Positions 56,511-64,000 of a stretch of 64,000 bases of DNA are shown in pieces; the stretch's first letter is position 1, and the number at the start of each line of letters is the position of its first letter. The translations under genes were made by a program, and so were the position numbers. Source of the stretch: Comamonas thiooxydans (GTDB taxonomy: Bacteria > Pseudomonadota > Gammaproteobacteria > Burkholderiales > Burkholderiaceae_C); contig NZ_BBVD01000001.1 in assembly GCF_000964545.1 (NCBI RefSeq), positions 271,917-335,916 on the forward strand, in the 5' to 3' direction. The notes below the pieces were generated by a model. That model saw only the letters and a program-made list of their open reading frames with translations. It did not search any database and was not told where the DNA came from.

Positions 56511-58091
56511 TCAGTGTCCACCCGCACCGGGCTCGACCGTGCGGCTCGGCCTGGGTGCCAGCCAGATCGCGCAGGCCGCCAGCACAAAGCCGCCCGCGAT
56601 GATGAACATGATCTGGTTGGTGGCCAGCATCACGCTCTGGCTGGTGATGAGCTGATCGAGCGCCGACAGCGCCGCATCGGGACTCATGCCCGACTGCTGC
56701 AGCCCGTGCAGCACCTCGCCGCTGGCATCGCTCAAACCCACCAGATCCGCATGCTTGCGCGTCGTGCCGTTCTCCCAGGCCGTGTTGACCACGGAGACCG
56801 CAGCCGCGCCCGACAGGGTGCGCAGAAAGTTCATCAGGCCGGCGGCGTTGTCCATCTCCTGCGGCTCCACGCTGGCCAGCGCCAGCCCGGTGGTCGGTAT
56901 GAAGAAGAACGGCAGACCCAGCCCCATGAACATCAGCGGCAGGGCGATGTCCCAATAGCCCATGTCCGTGGTCGCAAACGCGCGCCAGCAGGTGATCACC
57001 CCCATCCAGAACACGCCGCCAAAGATCAGCCGGCGCGGGTCCACCCGGGCCGCCAGCCCGGCGGCAGCCGGCGCCACGAAGAGCGCGAACAAGCCCGTCC
57101 AGGCCGTGACCAGACCCGCGAGCGTGGCCGTGTAGCCCATGAAGCTCTGCAGCCACAGCGGCGTGAGTACATTGACGGCGAAGAAGGCTGCAAAGGCCAG
57201 ACTGATGGTCAGCACGGCCATGGAAAAGCCGCGGTGTCTGAAGACGCGCAGATCAACGATCGGGTGCTCGGCATGCAGCTCCCAGATCATGAAGGCCGCA
57301 AAGCCCACCACGGCCACCACGGCCAGCGCCACGATCATGGGCGAGGCAAACCAGTCCAGGTTCTTGCCTTCGTCCAGCATCAGCTGCAGCGAACCCACCC
57401 AGACGATGAGCAACATCAGGCCCACGGTGTCTATGGGGTTCTTGAGCAGCGGCTGCTCGTAGCGCCTGACCAGATGCCAGACCGCGAACGCGCACACCAG
57501 GGCCACCGGGATGTTGATCAGAAAGATCCAGTGCCAGGTGTACTCGTCGCAGATCCAGCCGCCCACGATGGGGCCCAGCACGGGCGCGATCAGCGTGGTC
57601 ATGGACCACAGGCCGATGGCCGCGGGCGCCATGCGCGGCGGAAAGATACGCAGCAGCAGCGACTGGGACAGCGGCATCAGCGGGCCGCCGGCCAGACCCT
57701 GCAAGATGCGCGCAAACACCAGCATGCCCAGCGAATTGGCCAGGCCGCACAGCAGCGATGCCAGACCGAACAAGCCCATGGCCGTGGCAAACACGCGCAC
57801 CGCACCGAAGCGCGCCGCCAGCCAGCCGGTCAGCGGCACGGTGATGGCCTCGGCCACCGCATAGCTGGTGATGACCCAGGTGCCCTGGCTGGTGGTCGCG
57901 CCCAGGTTGCCGGCAATGCTGGGCACGGAGACATTGGCCACCGTCATGTCCAGCACGGCCATGAAATTGGCCGCGGCCAGCACCAGGGCCGCCAGCCACA
58001 GCGTGCCCCCCGTCAGCGGCACCATGCCGGCGGCCATGGGCACGGCAGGCGCATCGGCCGCCGCGGCCGCAATTGCGTTGTGATCGCTCAT
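56511..58091 (-). CDS. DHA2-family (EmrB-like) drug efflux pump
   Basis: A 526-residue MFS pump with about 14 hydrophobic segments. The DHA2 signatures are FMAVLDMTVANVSVPSIAGNLGA in helix 1, the motif-A region WLAARFGAVRV, and motif C APVLGPIVGGWICDEYTWHWIFLINIP. It works with the HlyD adaptor (ends 8 nt upstream of its start) and the outer-membrane factor as an EmrAB-TolC-like tripartite exporter. Substrates are unknown; drugs, uncouplers or phenolic acids are usual. The operon is divergent from a TetR regulator. Confidence 0.92.
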   Translation of the reverse strand: MSDHNAIAAAAADAPAVPMAAGMVPLTGGTLWLAALVLAAANFMAVLDMTVANVSVPSIAGNLGATTSQGTWVITSYAVAEAITVPLTGWLAARFGAVRVFATAMGLFGLASLLCGLANSLGMLVFARILQGLAGGPLMPLSQSLLLRIFPPRMAPAAIGLWSMTTLIAPVLGPIVGGWICDEYTWHWIFLINIPVALVCAFAVWHLVRRYEQPLLKNPIDTVGLMLLIVWVGSLQLMLDEGKNLDWFASPMIVALAVVAVVGFAAFMIWELHAEHPIVDLRVFRHRGFSMAVLTISLAFAAFFAVNVLTPLWLQSFMGYTATLAGLVTAWTGLFALFVAPAAAGLAARVDPRRLIFGGVFWMGVITCWRAFATTDMGYWDIALPLMFMGLGLPFFFIPTTGLALASVEPQEMDNAAGLMNFLRTLSGAAAVSVVNTAWENGTTRKHADLVGLSDASGEVLHGLQQSGMSPDAALSALDQLITSQSVMLATNQIMFIIAGGFVLAACAIWLAPRPSRTVEPGAGGH

Positions 58092-58098
58092 GAGACGC

Positions 58099-59271
58099 TC
58101 ACTGCGCGGCCGTGGTCGCCACGCCGGCTGCGTCGGCAGGGCCGCTGCGGGTGTCCACCGTCACCTGCATGGACAGGCCCACGCGCAGCGGGTTCTTGGC
58201 CAGCTCGGCGGCATCGAGCTGAATGCGCACTGGCAGGCGCTGCACCACCTTGATCCAGTTGCCCGTGGCGTTCTGCGCGGGAATGGCCGCAAACGCCGAG
58301 CCGGTGCCGCCGCTGAAGCCCACCACAGTGCCGCTGTACTTCACATCGCTGCCGTACAGATCGGACTGCAGCTGCACGCGCTGGCCCACGCGCACCTTGC
58401 CCAGCTGGCCTTCCTTGAAGTTGGCATCCACATAGATCTGCTGCACCGGCACCACCGTCATCAAGGGCGCGCCGGCCTGCACGCGCTGCCCGATCTGCAC
58501 GCTGCGCCTGGCCACCACGCCATCGACGGGAGCGCGCACCGTGCTGCGATCCAGATCGACCTGGGCCTGATCGCGCCGCGCCTGCGCCAGCTGAACTTCG
58601 GGGTTGCTCTGTGCATCCGCCCCCTCGATCAAGGTGGCGTTGACCTGCTTGGCGCCAATGGCGGCTTCGCGGTTGGCCCTGGCCTGTGCCTGCGCGGCCA
58701 CGGCCGATGCCAGCTGCGCCTTGGCTGCGGCAAAAGCGTTCTGCGCCTGCGTCAGTTCCTCGCCCGAGACCGAACCGCTCTTGGCCAAGGCCTGGCGGCG
58801 CTGCAGGTCGATGGTGGCACGCTCCATATCGGCCTCGACCGCCAGCAGCTGCGCGGCCGCGCGCTTTTCATCGGCTTCGCGCGCCGTCACCTGGGCCTTG
58901 AGGCCGCCATCATTGGCCACATAGCCCTTGACGCGGCGCATGGCACGGGCCAGCTCGGCCTCGGCCTGGGCCAGTGCCAGCCTGGCGTCCGTGGGATCGA
59001 TGCGCACCAGCACATCGCCTTGCTTCACGGCCTGGGTGTCCCTGACCAGTACCTCCAGCACCGTGCCGCCTATGGAGGGCGTGACCTGCGCCACCTCGGC
59101 CGCCGCATAGGCGTTGTCGGTGGAGACGAAGCGGGAGGCATGCAGCCACCAATAGGCGCCGGCAACCGCACCGCCAAGCAGCACCACGCCAGCCAGCCCG
59201 GCCAGCAACCGGTTGCGGCGCTGTTCGCGCGCAGCGGGATTCGCGCTCACGGAAGAAGCGTTTTCAGTCAT
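58099..59271 (-). CDS. HlyD-family membrane fusion protein (EmrA-like)
   Basis: A 390-residue periplasmic adaptor. One N-terminal transmembrane helix (about 22-42) precedes the biotinyl-lipoyl half motif (FVSTDNAYAAAEVAQVTPSIGGTVLEVLVRDTQAVKQGDVLVRID). A long coiled-coil hairpin follows (about 95-215), then the second lipoyl half (STVRAPVDGVVARRSVQIGQRV) and a beta-barrel. It links the inner-membrane pump to the outer-membrane factor. Middle gene of the efflux operon, starting 127 nt after the OMF stop and 7 nt before the pump. Confidence 0.93.
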   Translation of the reverse strand: MTENASSVSANPAAREQRRNRLLAGLAGVVLLGGAVAGAYWWLHASRFVSTDNAYAAAEVAQVTPSIGGTVLEVLVRDTQAVKQGDVLVRIDPTDARLALAQAEAELARAMRRVKGYVANDGGLKAQVTAREADEKRAAAQLLAVEADMERATIDLQRRQALAKSGSVSGEELTQAQNAFAAAKAQLASAVAAQAQARANREAAIGAKQVNATLIEGADAQSNPEVQLAQARRDQAQVDLDRSTVRAPVDGVVARRSVQIGQRVQAGAPLMTVVPVQQIYVDANFKEGQLGKVRVGQRVQLQSDLYGSDVKYSGTVVGFSGGTGSAFAAIPAQNATGNWIKVVQRLPVRIQLDAAELAKNPLRVGLSMQVTVDTRSGPADAAGVATTAAQ

Positions 59272-59398
59272 ACAAAAAAACCTCGGAAATATTCATGGGA
59301 GTCACGCAAACAAGACTGCAATCACAGCCTGCCTGCTGAGGCAGTCGTCTTGCCCGAACCTGTTTTGCGCAAGTCGTGATTCAGTTCTGGAAAGTGGC

Positions 59399-60895
59399 TC
59401 AGGCCTTTGGCGCGATCGCGTCAGAGGCGCCGGCGGACTCGCTCCAGCCGCCGCCCAGTGCGCGATGCAGACTGATATCGAGCGTCAGCGCACGCGACTG
59501 CACATCGACCAGCTGGCGCACGCTGGCCAGCAACTGGTCTTCGGCCGACAGCACATCGAGATAGCGCGCCAGCCCGCCCTCATAGCGGTTGCGCGCCACG
59601 CGATGCGCCTCGGTCGCGGCCGTCACGGCCTGCTGCATGGCCGTCATCTGCTGCTGCAGAGCTCGCTGGCTGACGGCGTTGTCCGCCACCTCCTGCAAGG
59701 CCCGGTTGAGCGTGCTGCGGTACTGGGCCACCGCCTCGTCATAACGGGCACGCGCTGCCCCCAGTTGCGAGCGCAAGCGGCCGCCATTGAAGATCGGCAG
59801 GCTGACGGCCGGGCCCAGGCTGGCGATGCCGGAGCCGCTGCGGCTCAGCATGTCCAGGCCCAGCGACTGCACGCCGACAAAGGCGCTGAGATTCACATCG
59901 GGATAGAACTCGGCCTGCTGCGATGCCACGCGCGACTCCAGCGCCTGTGCCTGCAGTCGGGCGGCCACCACATCGGGGCGACGGCCCAGCAGATGCGCCG
60001 GCAACTGCTCGGGCAAGGCCCATTGCTGCTGCCACGGCGATTGCAGGCGCCCGGCATCGAGCACGATGGCCGCACCACGATCGGGAGCGGCTCCGATCAG
60101 CGCAGCAATGCTGTTGCGCTGCAAGGCGACCTGCTCCTGCATCTGTGCCAGCTCGGCCTGCGCGGCTGCCAGACGCGCCCTGGCGCTGTGCACGCTGCCC
60201 TGGTTTTCGAGCCCGTTGGCATAGCGCTGCTCAAACAACTCGGCCGTGGTCCGGCGCACCTGCACCGATTGCTCCAGCGTCTGCGCATTGGCGGCCAGGC
60301 GCAGCAGCTGCGCATAGGCCAGGGCCACATTGCTGGACAGCAAGAGACGCGCCTGGGCTGCATCGGCCTCGCGCGCTGCCAGCTCGCCGGCAGCGGCGGC
60401 CACGGCTGCGCGCTGCTTGCCCCACAGATCCAGCGACCAGCTCAGGTCCAGCGTGGCGCGGCCGTAGTCATTCATGCCGCGCGGCGCGAAGGCCTCTGGC
60501 GTCAGATGGTTGTAGCTGAGCTTGTCCTCGCTGACCGAGGCGCGGGCGGAAAGCTGCGGCGCCGAAGCTGCTTCGCTCACACCCAGCATGGCCCTGGCCT
60601 GCAGCACGCGGGCTGCGGCGGCCGCCATATCGGGAGCGCCCTCCAGAGCCTCGGCGATCAGCTGATCGAGCTGTGCGTCGCCATAGCGCTGCCACCATTG
60701 CTGGGTGGGCCAGTCCATGGGCGGGGCATGGCTTGCAGCCTGCAGAGTCTCGGGCACGGGCTGCGCCAGCATGGCCTTGCCCTCCCATTCGGGAATCTGG
60801 GCACAGGCTGCCAGAACCGCCGGCAAGCCCAGAACCCACCAGCCATGGCGCCCGCGCCGAATCCTCTGCGGCGCGGCGGCTATGCATTGAGTCAT
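59399..60895 (-). CDS. Outer-membrane efflux lipoprotein (NodT/OprM-type)
   Basis: A 498-residue TolC-like outer-membrane channel. The signal peptide ends in a lipobox VLAAC (Cys31), so it is lipidated. Two repeated OEP domains follow: the first with DMAAAAARVLQARAMLG and LDLSWSLDLWGKQRAAV, the second with HLLGRRPDVVAARLQAQA and VSLPIFNGGRLRSQL, the NodT-family marks. It is the first gene of the operon, with the promoter region and TetR-type palindrome directly upstream. Start ATG 60895; a longer frame was trimmed to the signal peptide. Confidence 0.92.
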   Translation of the reverse strand: MTQCIAAAPQRIRRGRHGWWVLGLPAVLAACAQIPEWEGKAMLAQPVPETLQAASHAPPMDWPTQQWWQRYGDAQLDQLIAEALEGAPDMAAAAARVLQARAMLGVSEAASAPQLSARASVSEDKLSYNHLTPEAFAPRGMNDYGRATLDLSWSLDLWGKQRAAVAAAAGELAAREADAAQARLLLSSNVALAYAQLLRLAANAQTLEQSVQVRRTTAELFEQRYANGLENQGSVHSARARLAAAQAELAQMQEQVALQRNSIAALIGAAPDRGAAIVLDAGRLQSPWQQQWALPEQLPAHLLGRRPDVVAARLQAQALESRVASQQAEFYPDVNLSAFVGVQSLGLDMLSRSGSGIASLGPAVSLPIFNGGRLRSQLGAARARYDEAVAQYRSTLNRALQEVADNAVSQRALQQQMTAMQQAVTAATEAHRVARNRYEGGLARYLDVLSAEDQLLASVRQLVDVQSRALTLDISLHRALGGGWSESAGASDAIAPKA

Positions 60896-60913
60896 GAAAT
60901 ACTTTAATAATGA

Positions 60914-60928
60914 ACTGTACGGTACAGT
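60914..60928. promoter_or_regulatory. Operator palindrome between the efflux operon and tetR
   Basis: ACTGTAC-G-GTACAGT is a perfect 7-1-7 palindrome lying 19 nt from the OMF start and 73 nt from the tetR start, next to TATATG and TTTAAT promoter-like hexamers. It fits a TetR-family site. Confidence 0.8.
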
Positions 60929-61001
60929 ATATGTTTCCAGCGTTTGAGATCGCAAGCGCTACACTGAAAGACATCACAACCGCCCCAGGACATTTCGCCC
61001 C

Positions 61002-61649
61002 ATGCGCACCAAAACGGAAGAAAAGCGACAAGCCATCATTGACGTTGCAGCGGCCACCTTTGGCGAACTGGGCTTCGAGCGCACTTCCATGTCCGAGATC
61101 TGCACGCGGCTGGGCGGCTCCAAGGCCACGCTCTACAACTACTTCCCGTCCAAGGAAGCGCTGTTTCTGGAGGTGATGTTCCAGGCCTCCGAGGCCGACT
61201 TCCAGAACACCATGCTGGCGCTGCAGACCGGCAATGACGATGCGGCGCAGACGCTGTGCAACTTTGGCCAGCGTTTCCTGGGTCTGCTGTATTCGCCGGA
61301 GGTGATGGCCGTGCGCCGCCTGCTGGTTTCCGAAGGCGGTCGCGCCAATATCGGCCAACGCTGCTGGGACATGGGGCCGGCGCGCGGCAACGCTGCCATC
61401 AACGCCTTTTTGCAGCAGGGCATAGAGCGCAACCTGCTGCGCAATGCCGATACAGAAGTCATGCGCCATCATCTGCTGGCGCTGCTGGAGGCCGAGCTGC
61501 TGCCGCGCTTCATGTTCCAGCACCTGCCCGCCCCTACTGCGCAGGAGATTGCCCTGTGCACCGAGCGCGCCGTGGATGCCTTCATGCGGGTCTATGGCAC
61601 ATCGGGTGAGACGCAGGGCAAGAGTTACTCTATAAGAAAATCCTTATAA
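61002..61649 (+). CDS. TetR/AcrR-family repressor of the efflux operon
   Basis: A 215-residue TetR regulator. The helix-turn-helix covers about residues 8-55 (IIDVAAATFGELGFERTSMSEICTRLGGSKATLYNYF), followed by an all-helical ligand domain (for example VRRLLVSEGGRANIG). It is divergent from the tripartite efflux operon with a perfect palindrome between, so it most likely represses the pump and itself until a ligand binds. Start ATG 61002. A hairpin (TATAAG/CTTATA, 61631-61648) overlaps its last codons. Confidence 0.92.
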   Translation: MRTKTEEKRQAIIDVAAATFGELGFERTSMSEICTRLGGSKATLYNYFPSKEALFLEVMFQASEADFQNTMLALQTGNDDAAQTLCNFGQRFLGLLYSPEVMAVRRLLVSEGGRANIGQRCWDMGPARGNAAINAFLQQGIERNLLRNADTEVMRHHLLALLEAELLPRFMFQHLPAPTAQEIALCTERAVDAFMRVYGTSGETQGKSYSIRKSL

Positions 61650-61659
61650 CCCTCATAAC

Positions 61660-61699
61660 TATGTCTGGACATACGATTTGCGCCAGCGCCGTATAGAAT
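61660..61699 (+). promoter_or_regulatory. guaC promoter region with palindrome
   Basis: TATGTC-TG-GACATA (61660-61673) is a perfect palindrome that includes a -35-like TGGACA. TATAGAAT (61692-61699) is a good -10 box, although the spacing from TGGACA is long (20 nt). The palindrome could be an operator. Confidence 0.45.
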
Positions 61700-61704
61700 C
61701 AATC

Positions 61705-61739
61705 ACCGGGCCCAAGTTTTTTGAGGTCCGGTTTTTTTT
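61705..61739 (+). terminator. Terminator-like hairpin at the start of the guaC leader
   Basis: ACCGGGCC (61705-61712) pairs with GGTCCGGT (61725-61732) including one G-T pair, CAA/TTG extends the stem, and eight T residues follow. It may end tetR transcription or attenuate guaC. Confidence 0.75.
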
Positions 61740-61849
61740 TGCCTGCTGCGTGCCGGCACCGCCAAAAACCGGGCTCCAAGCCAAGCGCCTATCCTTGAAA
61801 ATTGAGGTGGGTGAGATTCCCGCCGTGACCTTTTCCGGAGCTTGGAACC

Positions 61850-62827
61850 ATGGAAATCTTCGACTACGACAACATTCTTCTGCTGCCCCGCATGTGCCGC
61901 GTGGAAAGCCGTTCGGAATGTGACACCAGCGTGGTGCTGGGCAACCGCAGCTTCAAGCTGCCTGTGGTGCCCGCCAACATGAAGACGGTGGTGGACGAGA
62001 AGATCTGCACTTATCTGGCACAAAACGGTTTCTTCTATGTGATGCACCGTTTTGACATCGACAACGTGGCCTTCACCAAGGACATGCAGTCCAAGGGACT
62101 GTTTGCCTCCATCTCTCTGGGTGTCAAGCAGCCGGACTACGAGACGGTGGACCGTTTCGTGGCCGACGGCATCTGCCCCGAATACATCACCATCGACATT
62201 GCCCACGGCCATGCCGAGAGCGTGAAGAACATGATTGCCTACATCAAGGCCAAGATCCCTGCGGCCTTTGTGATTGCCGGCAACGTCGCCACGCCCGAGG
62301 CCGTGATCGACCTCGAAAACTGGGGTGCGGACGCCACCAAGGTCGGCGTGGGTCCCGGCAAGGTTTGCATCACCAAGCTCAAGACCGGCTTCGGCACGGG
62401 CGGCTGGCAGCTGTCGGCGCTCAAGTGGTGCGCCCGCGTGGCGACCAAGCCCATCATTGCCGACGGCGGCATCCGCAGCCACGGCGACATCGCCAAGAGC
62501 ATCCGTTTCGGTGCCACCATGGTGATGATTGGCTCCCTGTTTGCGGGCCATGAAGAATCGCCCGGCAAGACCGTGGAAGTGGACGGCCAACTGTTCAAGG
62601 AATACTACGGCTCGGCCTCCGACTTCAACAAGGGCGAGTACAAGCATGTGGAAGGCAAGCGCATTCTGGAGCCCGTCAAGGGCCCGCTGATGAACACGCT
62701 GGTCGAGATGCAGCAGGACGTGCAGTCCTCCATCAGCTACGCAGGCGGCACCAAGCTCATGGACATCCGCAAGGTCAACTACGTCATCCTCGGCGGCGAC
62801 AACGCCGGCGAGCATCTGCTGATGTAG
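61850..62827 (+). CDS. guaC: GMP reductase, short Bacillus-type
   Basis: A 325-residue NADPH-dependent GMP reductase (GMP to IMP plus ammonia) in purine salvage. The IMPDH/GMPR signature KVGVGPGKVCITKL holds the active-site Cys173. SRSECDT and VVPANMKT near the N-terminus, DIAHGHAESV and GATMVMIGSLFAGHEESPG complete the barrel. By eye it aligns with B. subtilis GuaC along its length, including the missing extra segments of the 347-residue E. coli enzyme, so it is of the short subfamily. There is no CBS domain, which rules out typical IMP dehydrogenase. Start ATG 61850. Confidence 0.94.
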   Translation: MEIFDYDNILLLPRMCRVESRSECDTSVVLGNRSFKLPVVPANMKTVVDEKICTYLAQNGFFYVMHRFDIDNVAFTKDMQSKGLFASISLGVKQPDYETVDRFVADGICPEYITIDIAHGHAESVKNMIAYIKAKIPAAFVIAGNVATPEAVIDLENWGADATKVGVGPGKVCITKLKTGFGTGGWQLSALKWCARVATKPIIADGGIRSHGDIAKSIRFGATMVMIGSLFAGHEESPGKTVEVDGQLFKEYYGSASDFNKGEYKHVEGKRILEPVKGPLMNTLVEMQQDVQSSISYAGGTKLMDIRKVNYVILGGDNAGEHLLM

Positions 62828-62877
62828 GCCGTAAAGCGCGACTCACCAGCGCGAAGGTGAACCTCCAAAAAAAGCAT

Positions 62878-62908
62878 CAAGGGCAGCTCAGGCTGCCCTT
62901 GTTGTTTT
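62878..62908 (+). terminator. Terminator of guaC
   Basis: CAAGGGCAGC (62878-62887) pairs with GCTGCCCTTG (62892-62901) around a 4-nt loop and is followed by TTGTTTT. Confidence 0.88.
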
Positions 62909-63025
62909 CGGCTGTCCCTTTTTCTGCATCCTGCGCGCACAACTGATCTGTGATCATGGCCGCGATTGCGGCCTCACCAGGGCTTAGCATGTCGTCATTC
63001 ATAAAAGCTCCAGGGAAACAACGCC

Positions 63026-63904
63026 ATGAACACATTGAAGATCGCCGTTCTGGGCACGGGCATGATGGGCCTGCCCATGGCCCGCCGCCTGGCCCAGGCC
63101 GGCCATGAGGTCCACGTCTGGAACCGCACCCGCGCCAAGGCCGAGCCGCTGGCTGCCGATGGCGCGAGCATCCATGACAGCGCGGCAGATGCCGTACGCG
63201 GCGTGGACTTCGCCGTGAGCCTGCTGGAGAGCGGCGCCATCGTGGGCGAAGTGCTGTTCACGCTGGGGGTTGCCGACGCCATGCCCAAGGGCTCGCTGTT
63301 CATCGACATGGCCTCCATCCAGCCACGCGAAGCGCGTGAACATGCCGGCAAGCTTGCCGCGCTGGGCGTGCGGCATCTGGATGCCCCCGTCTCGGGCGGC
63401 ACGCTGGGTGCGCAAGCCGGCACGCTGGCCATCATGGCCGGTGGCGAGGCTGCGGATTTCGAACATGCCCTGCCTGTCTTTGCCGCGCTGGGCCGTGCCA
63501 CCCATGTGGGTCCGCATGGCGCAGGCCAGCTCGCGAAACTGGCCAACCAGATGATCGTAGGCATCACCATCGGTGCCGTGGCCGAAGCCCTGCTGCTGGC
63601 CGAACGCGGCGGTGCCAACCCTGCCAAGGTGCGTGAAGCCATCTCCGGCGGCTTTGCCGACAGCCGCATCCTGCAAGTGCATGGCGAACGCATGGTCAAG
63701 CACGACTTTGCGCCACGTGGGCGCATGACGGTGCAGCTCAAGGACATGCGCAACGCCATCGCCACGGCCGAGGAAGTCGGCTTTGATGCGCCCATCACCG
63801 GCCTGCTGGAGCAGCTCTATGCCGAGGGAGTGAAAAACGGCCTGGGCGACCTGGACCAGGCGGGCCTGTTCGTGGAATTGCAACGCCGCAACGCACTGGA
63901 TTAA
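63026..63904 (+). CDS. 3-hydroxyisobutyrate-dehydrogenase-family NAD(P) oxidoreductase
   Basis: A 292-residue beta-hydroxyacid dehydrogenase. The Rossmann motif GTGMMG is at residues 10-15, the substrate-binding DAPVSGGTLGAQAGTLAIMAGG at about 119-140, and the catalytic Lys171 in KLANQ. Members reduce tartronate semialdehyde or oxidise 3-hydroxyisobutyrate and similar acids; the exact substrate is not resolved. No glyoxylate or valine pathway genes are adjacent. Start ATG 63026 is preceded by only a weak ribosome site (CAGGGA about 15 nt upstream). A short AACCCGCGGGTT palindrome follows the stop. Confidence 0.88.
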   Translation: MNTLKIAVLGTGMMGLPMARRLAQAGHEVHVWNRTRAKAEPLAADGASIHDSAADAVRGVDFAVSLLESGAIVGEVLFTLGVADAMPKGSLFIDMASIQPREAREHAGKLAALGVRHLDAPVSGGTLGAQAGTLAIMAGGEAADFEHALPVFAALGRATHVGPHGAGQLAKLANQMIVGITIGAVAEALLLAERGGANPAKVREAISGGFADSRILQVHGERMVKHDFAPRGRMTVQLKDMRNAIATAEEVGFDAPITGLLEQLYAEGVKNGLGDLDQAGLFVELQRRNALD

Positions 63905-63922
63905 AAAAACCCGCGGGTTTTC

Positions 63923-63951
63923 CTGCAAGCCCTCCAGAATTAGCGCATAAT
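63923..63951 (+). promoter_or_regulatory. Possible tRNA promoter
   Basis: CTGCAA (63923-63928) and CATAAT (63946-63951) are separated by 17 nt and lie about 32 nt upstream of a tRNA 5' end. The -35 match is weak. Confidence 0.4.
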
Positions 63952-63983
63952 TGCGGTCTCGCTTGCAGCGCAGGCGTTGTGTG

Positions 63984-64000
63984 GGGCTCTTAGCTCAGCT
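63984..64000 (+). tRNA. tRNA gene, first 17 nt only (perhaps tRNA-Lys)
   Basis: GGGCTCT-TA-GCTCAGCT is the 5' half-acceptor stem (7 nt), U8-A9 and the start of the D arm of a tRNA. The sequence continues beyond the window, so the anticodon cannot be seen. Similar 5' ends in Burkholderiales belong to tRNA-Lys as I recall, but this is a guess. Confidence 0.7.

Overview
The window is a high-GC chromosomal stretch from a betaproteobacterium of the order Burkholderiales, most likely family Comamonadaceae (Comamonas or a close relative). The basis is gene content (Bug-type solute-binding protein, BPSS1780-type membrane protein, polA next to a DUF2782 gene and an APH-fold homoserine kinase), codon use, and AT-rich intergenic repeats with the core GCTTGCGCTT that I associate with this family. 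It looks like ordinary core and metabolic chromosome. I see no prophage, transposase, CRISPR array or plasmid function.

Layout. 1-6 kb: a membrane-anchored hypothetical protein (cut by the window edge), an Aer-like PAS chemoreceptor, DNA polymerase IV (dinB) and a LysP-type permease, all on the minus strand. 6.2-9.3 kb: a tandem glycine riboswitch followed by a DadA-like FAD dehydrogenase and a CycA-like permease, an evident glycine/D-alanine uptake and oxidation unit. 9.4-12.1 kb: a DMT exporter and nhaA, the latter with a structured leader RNA that may sense a cation. 12.2-19.3 kb: a lactate region with lldD1/lldP1 (divergent) beside lldP2-lldR-lldD2, the second unit having LldR-type operators on both sides of its promoter. 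19.3-21.8 kb: DMT transporter and nitroreductase (overlapping), divergent from a LysR regulator.

21.8-36.9 kb: penicillin-binding protein 1C and a giant bacterial alpha-2-macroglobulin, lying about 6.7 kb apart with an HdeD-like protein, an EEP phosphoesterase, a VOC protein and a UgpCBAE-like ABC importer between them, all on the minus strand. 37-46 kb: orphan Bug-type binding protein, argH, a DMT transporter, a LytS/LytTR two-component pair, a His-rich ZIP transporter, a Tat-exported dienelactone hydrolase and azlCD. 46-56 kb: polA, a DUF2782 protein, thrB, a BPSS1780 membrane protein, a PhoX-like Tat lipoprotein phosphatase and a UvrD helicase. 56-61.7 kb: a tripartite efflux operon (outer-membrane factor, HlyD adaptor, DHA2 pump) divergent from its likely TetR repressor, with a perfect palindrome between them. 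61.8-64 kb: a Bacillus-type GMP reductase with an intriguing leader, a 3-hydroxyisobutyrate-dehydrogenase-family enzyme, and the first 17 nt of a tRNA at the window edge.

The most interesting material is non-coding: the glycine riboswitch, the nhaA leader, the paired LldR operators, the guaC promoter/terminator arrangement and the dispersed hairpin repeats. All assignments come from reading the sequence; no database search was run.
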